This document shows positions 1 through 7,324 of a stretch of DNA of 64,000 nt, piece by piece. A model generated the notes under the pieces. The model saw only the letters and a program-made list of their open reading frames with translations, made no database searches and had not been told where the DNA came from. Both the position numbers and the translations under genes were made by a program. Numbering within the stretch: the first letter of the stretch is position 1; the number at the start of each line of letters is the position of its first letter. Origin of the DNA: a bacterium (GTDB lineage: Bacteria > Hinthialibacterota > Hinthialibacteria > H5-UNCL2); the NCBI GenBank assembly GCA_015075175.1, contig JABTUV010000006.1:62001-126000 (forward strand). The letters run 5' to 3'.

Positions 1-2551
1 GGCTCGGTGGTAGCGCCGGGCGCTCCGCGACGATCGGCTCCACGCGATCCCGTGCGTCGTTGACGACCGACATCACGTCCCGCTCCGCCACGTTGCACTG
101 GACCACGATCTTGCGTTCCACCGCCTCGCGGCTGATGGTATTGGGCCCCGTCGTCTTGATGATCCTCGCCAGCGTTTTGAGCGGAACCTTCGCGCCGGCG
201 GGAGTATCGACGAGAAGACCGCCGAGCGTGTCGGGCGTCTGTACACCGACCTCGGCGGTGCGAACGACAAGGTCGAACGCCTGCCGCCCCTCAAGCACCC
301 GCGTCACGGCCAGCCCCTGGAACGAGGCCTCCAGCGCATGCACTACGTCCTGGATAGACAGCCCGTGCCGCGCCAGCGCCTCGCGATTGAAGCGGGTCTG
401 GAGAATGGGAACGTCGATCTGTTGTTCCACGGAGAGATCGACCACGCCGGGGATGTCGACCATCGCCTGTCGCGCCTGTTCGGCAAGGTCGCGCAACGCA
501 TACAGATCCGGTCCGAAAATCTTCACGGCGATGTTCGCCCGCGTGCCCGAAAGCATGTGGTCGATGCGATGCGAGATGGGCTGGCCGATGGTGATGTTCA
601 TGCCGGGTACCATCGTGAGACTGGCGCGCAACGCCTCCAGGAACTCCGCCTTGCCCCGGTCCTTCATTTCGAGCGAGACATCCAGCTCCGCCGACTCCAC
701 GCCCTGCGCGTGCTCGTCCAGTTCGGCCCGGCCCGTGCGCCGCGCCACGGAGACGACCTCCGGATGCGAGAGCAGAATCTCCTCGACCACGCGGCCCAGG
801 CGGTTGGACTCCTCGAGCGAGGTCCCCGGCAGGGTCACGGCGCTGAGCGTGAGCGAACCCTCGTTGAACTCGGGCAGGAACGAACGCCCCATGAAGCGCG
901 CGGAGTAGAGCGCGACGAGGAGAAGCAGCAGCGTGGGAGTAACGACCAGCCACGGATGGCTGAGCGTCGGCTGCAATACCAACCGGTAAACCGACTTCAG
1001 CGCTCGCACCAGCCAGGGTTCCTTCTCTTTTTGCACCGCGCGGCTGCCGGGCAGAAGCAGGTGGCAGAGAACCGGCGTGACTGTCAGCGCGACGAACAGC
1101 GATGCGAAGAGCGAGACGATATAGGCCACGCCCAGTGGCCGCAGCAACCGCCCCTCCACGCCGCTGAGGAAGAAGATCGGCAGGAATACCAGCGCGATGA
1201 TGATGGTCGCGAACACGATGGACGTGCGAATCTCCACGCTGGCGTGGTACACCACGGAAAGCGTCGGCTGCCGCTCTGCCGGCGGCCGCCGGCGGTTCTG
1301 GCGCAATCGTCGAAAGACGTTTTCCACGGCGATCACCGCGTCATCCACCAGCGCCCCGATGGCGATGGCCATGCCGCCCAGCGTCATCGTGTTGATGGTC
1401 GCGTCAAACGCCTTCAGCACGAGCACCGCGGAAAGCAGTGAAAGTGGAATGGCCGTCAGCGTGATGAGCGTGGTGCGGAAGTTCCCGAGGAACAGGAGAA
1501 GGATGATCACGACGAGGACGGCGCCGTCGCGCAGCGCGTGCTCCACGTTGCGCACGGCGACCTCGATGAAGTCGGCCTGGCGGAAGATGTCGCGATCGAT
1601 GCGTACGCCTTCGGGCAGTCCGGCGGCGATGTCGTCGAGCACGCCGTCCAGTTGTTTCGTCAGCGCCAGCGTGTTGGCGCGCGGCTGCTTCTGCAGGCCG
1701 ATGATCACGGCGGGCTGCCCGTCGGCGGACGCCTCGCCCGTCTTGGGCGCCTCGCCGATGCGCACGGTTCCCACGTCGTGCACGTGGATGGGCACGCCGC
1801 CTTCCGCCTTGATGACGGTGTCCTCGATGTCCTTCATCGACTGAATGCGCCCCACGCCGGTGACGAGATACTGCGAACCGCGATAGGCCAGGAGCCCGGC
1901 GGCGGCGTTCTCGTTCGAGCGCTCCAGCGCCTCCAGCACGGACGTCAGCGAGACATCGTAGGCGATCAGCTTGTCGGGCGAGAGCAGCACCTGATATTGC
2001 TTCACCCCGCCGCCGATGGGCGTCACCTGGGCCACGCCGGGCACGGAAAGCAGGCGGCGGCGAATCTCCACGTCCGCGATGGTGCGCAGTTCAATCGGGG
2101 TGTGCCGGTCCGAAGTGACGGAGAGAAACAGGATTTCGCCCATGATCGACGAAATCGGCGCAAGCACCGGTGGGTCCACTTCGGGGGGGAGCTCGGCGGC
2201 GATGAGCGTGACGCGCTCATTGACGACCTGCCGCGCGGTGTAGATGTCCGTTCCCCAGTCGAACTCGATCCACACAACAGAAATGCCGACGGCGGAAGAG
2301 GAACGCACGCGCCGGACTCCGGGGGCGCCGTTGAGCGCCGCCTCGATGGGAAACGTGACCTGGCTCTCCACCTCGGTTGGCGCCATGCCGTGCGCCTCCG
2401 TAATCACGGTGACCGTCGGTGCGGTCAGATCGGGAAAGACATCGACGGGCATGCGGGCGACAGTGTAGATGCCCAGTGCGGTGAACACGAGTGCGGCCAC
2501 GACGACGGCCGCGCGATTGCGCAGAGACCATTGAATCAGTGTGTTAATCAT
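1..2551 (-). CDS. HME-family RND heavy-metal efflux permease (3' end outside window)
   Basis: Inner-membrane proton-driven pump of a tripartite metal efflux system. The minus-strand frame is open from ATG at 2551 to the window edge, about 850 residues of a protein usually about 1,030 long. The N-terminus (INTLIQWSLRNRAAVVV) and the first periplasmic porter domain (MPVDVFPDLTAPTVTV) are typical of the CzcA/CusA family. The TM4 motif reads AIGALVDDAVIAVENVF. In family classifications DFGxxxDGAxxxVEN goes with Zn/Co/Cd and a GAxVDAA form with Cu/Ag; this DD variant resembles the group of unassigned specificity, so substrate is left open. It starts 9 bp after the adaptor gene and is probably co-transcribed with it. 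Confidence 0.93.
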   Translation of the reverse strand, partial: MINTLIQWSLRNRAAVVVAALVFTALGIYTVARMPVDVFPDLTAPTVTVITEAHGMAPTEVESQVTFPIEAALNGAPGVRRVRSSSAVGISVVWIEFDWGTDIYTARQVVNERVTLIAAELPPEVDPPVLAPISSIMGEILFLSVTSDRHTPIELRTIADVEIRRRLLSVPGVAQVTPIGGGVKQYQVLLSPDKLIAYDVSLTSVLEALERSNENAAAGLLAYRGSQYLVTGVGRIQSMKDIEDTVIKAEGGVPIHVHDVGTVRIGEAPKTGEASADGQPAVIIGLQKQPRANTLALTKQLDGVLDDIAAGLPEGVRIDRDIFRQADFIEVAVRNVEHALRDGAVLVVIILLLFLGNFRTTLITLTAIPLSLLSAVLVLKAFDATINTMTLGGMAIAIGALVDDAVIAVENVFRRLRQNRRRPPAERQPTLSVVYHASVEIRTSIVFATIIIALVFLPIFFLSGVEGRLLRPLGVAYIVSLFASLFVALTVTPVLCHLLLPGSRAVQKEKEPWLVRALKSVYRLVLQPTLSHPWLVVTPTLLLLLVALYSARFMGRSFLPEFNEGSLTLSAVTLPGTSLEESNRLGRVVEEILLSHPEVVSVARRTGRAELDEHAQGVESAELDVSLEMKDRGKAEFLEALRASLTMVPGMNITIGQPISHRIDHMLSGTRANIAVKIFGPDLYALRDLAEQARQAMVDIPGVVDLSVEQQIDVPILQTRFNREALARHGLSIQDVVHALEASFQGLAVTRVLEGRQAFDLVVRTAEVGVQTPDTLGGLLVDTPAGAKVPLKTLARIIKTTGPNTISREAVERKIVVQCNVAERDVMSVVNDARDRVEPIVAERPALPPS

Positions 2552-2560
2552 GGTCCGGCC

Positions 2561-4231
2561 TCAGTGCGCATGCCCATGCGCGGGAATGCTGGTAGAGACG
2601 GACGCGAGTCGCACCACGTAGGCGCCCTCGACGACCACCTGCTCGCCTTCCGTGATGCCGGACTGCACCTGGACCCAGCCGCGATCCGAAAACCCGAGCA
2701 CGAGGTCGCGCTTCTGGAAGGTCTCGCCCGAAACCTGCACGAACGCGACGGGGCGGGTGTCCTCTTCCACGACAGCCGATTCGGGAATGACCAGCGCATT
2801 CTCAACGTGGCCGGTCTCGATGAAGACGTTGAGCGCCATGCCGGGCCGCAGCGAGTTGTCCGGGTTGGGCAGCTCGTAGATGATCGGCATGGTGCGCGTC
2901 CGGGGATCGACGACCGGGCCGATCTGCACGACATGCCCGCCGTTTCCGTTCAGGATCGTGTGGAACTCTCCGGGGCGCTGCTGCAGCTCGTAGATTGCCG
3001 CCGCCGACTGCTCGAACTCGTGGATGTCCGCTTCGGCCACGTGCGCGCGGATGAAGACGGTCGAAGGATCAAGGATGCGGAACGCCGGCTCGGAGGCGGA
3101 GACGTGCTCGCCGAGGACCGCGTTGACTTCGAGGATCATGCCGGAGATGGGCGCGACGAGGTCCATCATGGGGAACCCTTCCGCCACGGGCGTCTCGCCG
3201 TCGCTCTGCCGCAGCGCAGTTTCGGCTTCGCGATAGGCCTTCTGCAGGAGTTCGGCGGCGGCCACGTCGGCCTCCGCCTTGCGCTTGGCATACAGCGCCT
3301 CCTCCAGTTCGCGCTGCGACTTGAGGTTCTGCCCGGCCAGCTCGCTGACCCGCTTGTGCGCGGCCCCGGCCTGCTCGAGCGCGACGCGCGCGCGACGCGC
3401 CTCGGCTTCCGCCTCGGCGCGCTTGACCTGCAGGTCCACCTCCATGGTGTGCAACTGCAGGCGGTTGCTGTACACGGAAAGGTAATCCGCGCCGGCGACT
3501 GGCGGTTGGATACGCGCGAGCCGCTGCCCCTTTTGCACCATCTCGCCGACGCGCGGCAGGCGCTCGCCGCTGCCCGCGAGGATGGTCCCCCCCACGGGCG
3601 GCGTCACGGCCGCCTGGCTGTGCGGCGGCGCGACCACGGTGGCCGGCAGGCGCATCCGCCGCACGATCTCGCGCCGCGCCGCGGGCCGGGTCAGCGTGGG
3701 AATCTTCCACTGCTGCTCCTTCAGAAAACCAATGCCTTCCACCTCCTCCGGTTCGGGCGCGGCCTCGACCGCGGCATGATTCGGATACACCTGCATCACG
3801 GGCAGGGGTACGCGGTATTCCTTGCCGCCCTCGGGAATCACCAACGTGACTTGCCACTCTCCCACTTTGGGGAAGGTCAGCTCGGGCAGGTAGATGCCTT
3901 CGCGCGCCGGCTGCTCGACCACGTGCGGAATCGGCGGCGCATCCCCCTGTCGCAGTTCAAATGTCACCGGGCCGTCACGACGCGGCTGTCCCGTCTCCAG
4001 GCTCGATACGTGCGTAATGAAGGTCGCCGGATGGTCGAGGGTCAGATACGGGTGCTCCAGAAAGATCTCGTAGCCATTCTCCCAAACGGTGATCGCGGCG
4101 GTCTTGCCTTCTTCCTCTCCATGACCATGCTCGGCTTCGGCAGCTTCGTGCTCGCCGGAAGCCCACAGTGCCGGGGATAATAGAATGACCGCAACAAGCG
4201 GAAAGATGATTCTGCGAATACAGTGGTCCAT
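2561..4231 (-). CDS. RND efflux periplasmic adaptor (membrane fusion protein), CzcB/CusB type
   Basis: Periplasmic adaptor linking the RND permease to an outer-membrane channel. The 556-residue protein has a signal peptide (residues 1-24), a His/Glu-rich stretch after it (GEHEAAEAEHGHGEEEGK) likely to bind metal, and an extra N-terminal beta domain of about 120 residues. Next come the lipoyl/hairpin region (TPPVGGTILAGSGERLPRVG, long coiled coil around 270-350) and the beta-barrel and membrane-proximal domains (LRPGMALNVFIETG, VVEGAYVVRL). A short His-containing tail (PAHGHAH) ends it. Upstream of and adjacent to the permease. No outer-membrane factor gene is seen in the window. Confidence 0.92.
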   Translation of the reverse strand: MDHCIRRIIFPLVAVILLSPALWASGEHEAAEAEHGHGEEEGKTAAITVWENGYEIFLEHPYLTLDHPATFITHVSSLETGQPRRDGPVTFELRQGDAPPIPHVVEQPAREGIYLPELTFPKVGEWQVTLVIPEGGKEYRVPLPVMQVYPNHAAVEAAPEPEEVEGIGFLKEQQWKIPTLTRPAARREIVRRMRLPATVVAPPHSQAAVTPPVGGTILAGSGERLPRVGEMVQKGQRLARIQPPVAGADYLSVYSNRLQLHTMEVDLQVKRAEAEAEARRARVALEQAGAAHKRVSELAGQNLKSQRELEEALYAKRKAEADVAAAELLQKAYREAETALRQSDGETPVAEGFPMMDLVAPISGMILEVNAVLGEHVSASEPAFRILDPSTVFIRAHVAEADIHEFEQSAAAIYELQQRPGEFHTILNGNGGHVVQIGPVVDPRTRTMPIIYELPNPDNSLRPGMALNVFIETGHVENALVIPESAVVEEDTRPVAFVQVSGETFQKRDLVLGFSDRGWVQVQSGITEGEQVVVEGAYVVRLASVSTSIPAHGHAH

Positions 4232-4355
4232 GCTTCAACGTCTCCTGTGTCGGTACGCCACGGCACGCGCCGCGCACGTCACGAATGTTCTGAAATGGAT
4301 TTCGGAATCGGAGCCCGCGGCGGCAACGCCGCGCGAGCCGGACAGGGAGACGGAC

Positions 4356-4712
4356 TCAGATCAGGAGGACGCCGGAAAGGAGATGAGGTCGAACGCCCGG
4401 TGGGCGCGGGGGTTGTTCCCCAATGAAGAGAGTCGCAAATGCGGCGACGTCAATCGAGCCGAAGCTGGGAAGCGTTGCGACGACCGCCGGGCCGTGGATA
4501 CCTGTCGGAGGGTTGGGGCGGACAAACGACGCGATGTGCTGGTGGTCAAGATCGTGGTCGGAATCGTCGGTTGGATCGATCCCACCCGCTTCTTCCGCCG
4601 ATGTTTCATGGTGGTCGCTGCAATGGGAATTCCACGACGGTCCATGCTCCACCAGCACGTGGGCGGAGGCAAAGAAGAAGGAACAGGCGATGAACAGTCT
4701 GAACCAGCGCAT
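4356..4712 (-). CDS. Small secreted His-rich protein of metal-efflux cluster
   Basis: 118 residues, not matched to a named family. Starts MRWFRLFIACSFFFASAHVL, a clear signal peptide, followed by a His/Asp-rich segment (HCSDHHETSAEE, DDSDHDLDHQHI) and a proline-rich tail. Such small His-rich exported proteins often sit at the head of metal-efflux operons and may act as periplasmic metal buffers (inference from composition and position). It lies 124 bp upstream of the adaptor and 47 bp downstream of the P-type ATPase on the same strand. Codon position bias agrees with neighbouring genes. Confidence 0.6.
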   Translation of the reverse strand: MRWFRLFIACSFFFASAHVLVEHGPSWNSHCSDHHETSAEEAGGIDPTDDSDHDLDHQHIASFVRPNPPTGIHGPAVVATLPSFGSIDVAAFATLFIGEQPPRPPGVRPHLLSGVLLI

Positions 4713-4759
4713 GTCGCAGGCTATAGCAGTTGAGACCAGATGTCAAGTAGACCCGGCCG

Positions 4760-6598
4760 TCAACCTCGACCTCCCTTGAAACGTATCAGCCGCGCCGAGT
4801 TCAGCACCACGGCGACCGAGCCGACGTTGTGCGTTACCGCCGCCGCGATGGGTGAGAGTACTCCTGCGCTGGCAAGAGCGATGGCGATTGCGTTAAACAT
4901 CACGGCGAACACCAAGAGGTTCTCCATGATGCGTCGCTTGGTGGTACGGCCCAGTCGTATCAGGGTGGGGATCTGGCCCACGTCGGCGTGAAGCAGCGCA
5001 ATGGGGGCCGCTTCCAGCGCCAGCGGGGAAGCCCCGGAACCCATGGCGACGCCGACGTGACTCGTCGCCAGCGCGGGGCCGTCGTTGACCCCGTCGCCGA
5101 CGTACATGATCCGGCGTCCCTCCGCCTGAAGTTCGCGCAGGCGCTCCACCTTCTCATGCGGGAGCAGTGCGCCGTGCCACGACTCGATGCCGACCTCGCG
5201 CGCCAGCCGCGCCACGGTCTCCGCGCGGTCGCCGGAGAGAAGATGCAGCGACCGGATGCCCAGCGCTTTCAAATCGCGCACGGCGGGCGCCGCCGACGGC
5301 CGCACTTCGTCTCCCAGCGTAATCGCGGCGACACAGTCCTCGTCGCGATGCACCCAGAGAACGGTGTCGCCTTCCGATATTGCCGGAGCCGTCCCCGCGC
5401 CGGGATCGCGGCCGATCCTTATGCAGATGCCCTCGACATTGCCGCGGACGCCCACGCCGGGAGTGCTCTCGAAGTCCGCTACGGCGCAGAGGGGAATTTC
5501 CTCTCGTCGCGCGGCCTGCACGAGAGCCGCGGCCAGCGGATGCTCGCTGTTCTGTTCCACGGCCGCGCACCAGCGCAGCACCTCCTGCGAGGATGCCCCG
5601 TTCATGCAGTGGATACTGCGGAGGTCGGGACGGCCCGCGGTCAACGTACCCGTCTTGTCGAAGACGACCGCGTCCACGTCGGCCAGCGCCTCCAGGAAGC
5701 GTCCGCCCTTGATGATGATGCCGCGCCGGGCCGCCGCGCCCATGGCGGCGACCACCGCGGTCGGCGTGGCCAGGATCAGGGCGCACGGACAGCCCACGAC
5801 GAGCACCGCCACGGCGCGCATGAAATCGCCCGTCAGCAGCCAGGCGAGCGTGGCGATGACGAGAATCGCCGGCGTGAACCACTTGGCGAAGCGGTCCGCG
5901 CTGCGCACGATCCGCGCCTGGTGCAATTCAGCGTCGCGGACGAGGGAGACGATCTTGCCGAGCGTCGAATCCTCGCCCACGCGGGTGATCTCCAGCGTCA
6001 GTGCGCCCCCGTGCACGAAGGTCCCCGCGAACACGCGCGTGCCGGGTTCGGCGTCGACTGGAATCGGTTCCCCGGTGACCGAGGATTGATCCACTGAAGC
6101 GCGGCCTTCCAATACGATGCCGTCGACGGGAATCTTCTCGCCGGGTTTCACCAGCGCCTTCTGGCCGGGCCGCGCCTCTTCGACGGGCACGACGGACTCT
6201 CCGCTGCCGGTGAGCAGCCGAACCGTCTCGGGCGTCAGTTCCACCAGCGCCTCGATGGCGCGCTGCGCCCGCGCCGAGGTGAACGACTCGAGAAGACTGC
6301 CGAGCACCATGATGAAGCTGACGGTCGCTGCCGCGAGGTATTCGCCCGCCACGAGCGCGGCGAGGATGGCGAGGGTCACAAGTTCGTCCACATTGACCTG
6401 CCGCGCCCAGACTCCCCGCACCGCCTCATAGATGATGGGGCCGCCGCAAAGCGCCGTCGCCGCGAGCGCGAGAGCCGTTTCTACGAGCGGGTTCGGAGCA
6501 AACCACCGCAGCAGCCAGCAGATGCCGATCAGGAAGCCGGCCACGGCAGTCGTTGCCGCCTGACGTGAAATACCTTCGTCGCGAAAACGTCCGATCAT
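4760..6598 (-). CDS. P1B-type heavy-metal-translocating ATPase
   Basis: ATP-driven metal exporter, 612 residues, short because it lacks an N-terminal HMA metal-binding domain. Visible hallmarks in order: paired N-terminal membrane helices, actuator motif SVTGEPIPV, the intramembrane CPC metal site in VVGCPCALILATP, the phosphorylation motif DKTGTLTAG, and the hinge GDGVNDGPALA. An HP dipeptide (NSEHPLAAAL) marks the nucleotide-binding domain. CPC enzymes carry Cu+, Ag+, Zn2+, Cd2+ or Pb2+; there is not enough here to choose. Its ATG overlaps the stop of the upstream regulator by 4 bp, so the two are translationally coupled. Confidence 0.95.
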   Translation of the reverse strand: MIGRFRDEGISRQAATTAVAGFLIGICWLLRWFAPNPLVETALALAATALCGGPIIYEAVRGVWARQVNVDELVTLAILAALVAGEYLAAATVSFIMVLGSLLESFTSARAQRAIEALVELTPETVRLLTGSGESVVPVEEARPGQKALVKPGEKIPVDGIVLEGRASVDQSSVTGEPIPVDAEPGTRVFAGTFVHGGALTLEITRVGEDSTLGKIVSLVRDAELHQARIVRSADRFAKWFTPAILVIATLAWLLTGDFMRAVAVLVVGCPCALILATPTAVVAAMGAAARRGIIIKGGRFLEALADVDAVVFDKTGTLTAGRPDLRSIHCMNGASSQEVLRWCAAVEQNSEHPLAAALVQAARREEIPLCAVADFESTPGVGVRGNVEGICIRIGRDPGAGTAPAISEGDTVLWVHRDEDCVAAITLGDEVRPSAAPAVRDLKALGIRSLHLLSGDRAETVARLAREVGIESWHGALLPHEKVERLRELQAEGRRIMYVGDGVNDGPALATSHVGVAMGSGASPLALEAAPIALLHADVGQIPTLIRLGRTTKRRIMENLLVFAVMFNAIAIALASAGVLSPIAAAVTHNVGSVAVVLNSARLIRFKGGRG

Positions 6599-6882
6599 TT
6601 GGTGAAACTCCGGAGTACCTTGGCCAGTTCCTGGGCGCCTTCCCGGCGCTCGGCCGCGTTCTTGCCGTCCAACACGTGGTGCTCCAGGTGCTCTTGCAGG
6701 AGGTCCTGCATGAGGCTGTTGATGGCGCCGCGCGCAGCGGCGAACTGCTGCATCACCTTGTAGCAGACGGCTTCGTCGCCCTCGCCGGACTCCTCCAGCA
6801 TGCGGCGTATACCCTCCATCTGGCCGATGATGCGGTTGATCCGTCCGGCCACGCGCTGCTTGTCGTGTGTCAGATGCGACAC
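6595..6882 (-). CDS. Metal-sensing repressor, CsoR/RcnR (DUF156) family
   Basis: 95-residue all-helical DNA-binding repressor that releases its operator on metal binding. The core HDKQRVAGRINRIIGQMEGI is diagnostic. Candidate ligands are His3, Cys40 and the histidines at 65, 68 and 69. There is no third-helix second Cys as in the Cu-sensor CsoR, so the set H-C-H-H looks more like RcnR/InrS-type nickel or cobalt sensors (inference). It heads the operon with the P-type ATPase (4-bp overlap), and a matching palindrome lies just upstream at 6913-6927, so the operon is probably autoregulated and metal-induced. Confidence 0.92.
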   Translation of the reverse strand: MSHLTHDKQRVAGRINRIIGQMEGIRRMLEESGEGDEAVCYKVMQQFAAARGAINSLMQDLLQEHLEHHVLDGKNAAERREGAQELAKVLRSFTK

Positions 6883-6912
6883 GTTACACCCCTTGCGCCG
6901 TGTCTTTCAATC

Positions 6913-6927
6913 TACTCCCCAGGAGTA
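6913..6927 (-). promoter_or_regulatory. Probable CsoR/RcnR-type operator
   Basis: Perfect inverted repeat TACTCC-TGG-GGAGTA, 30 bp upstream of the repressor start. CsoR/RcnR-family proteins bind G/C-tract sites flanked by TACT/AGTA half-sites, which this matches closely. It lies where it would occlude the promoter of the repressor-ATPase operon. Confidence 0.7.
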
Positions 6928-7280
6928 TATGCAACGAGTAGACGCCGGTCAAGCAGAAATTGTTCTGCGCAGCCCATCATGCGCGCCGGTCATGTAGTCA
7001 CGACCGACAGCACACCGCGTAACAGGCCCTTCTGAATAAGTGCCCTTGAGGGCCTTTTCGGGCGCGAGAAGAGATGTCCGGCACGCGAAAGTCATGCAGA
7101 TTCAGCGGCGAACGTCGGGTGTGGCGGCCCGAGACTCCCTCACAGCAGGCCACACCTAGTTCGGCTAGGTTGCCCCTTTTGGGCGGTGGGGGAACCTAAG
7201 GGGGAACCTATAATAGATAAAAGAAACCTTGCCTAATGGAAGAAGTATAAAACCACAAGTTCAGGAGGGTCAATGGATTA
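6928..7280. other. Non-coding stretch between metal operon and tRNA-Gly fragment
   Basis: No credible gene on either strand. It contains a short perfect hairpin (CCTAG-TTCGG-CTAGG, 7155-7169) and an AT-richer run near 7205-7255. This is the junction between chromosomal genes and the accessory region. Confidence 0.5.
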
Positions 7281-7324
7281 TGGAGCGGGAGACGGGGTTC
7301 GAACCCGCGACATTCAGCTTGGGA
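7281..7324 (-). tRNA. tRNA-Gly(CCC) 3' fragment, truncated at the anticodon loop
   Basis: On the minus strand this reads from the anticodon loop (CTCCCAA) through the 3' anticodon stem, the T arm (GGGTTCGAACCCC) and acceptor end CGCTCC to an encoded CCA. The 5' half is missing: sequence at 7325 is the terminal inverted repeat of IS66. A piece running from anticodon loop to CCA is also what integrases leave as an attachment-site copy, so it may be either an IS-broken tRNA or an att scar. Confidence 0.75.

Noticed and set aside
1538-4180. Long plus-strand open frame of 880 codons
   Set aside because: Antisense shadow of the RND permease and adaptor genes in GC-rich DNA; its product is His/Arg/Asp-rich and without family features.
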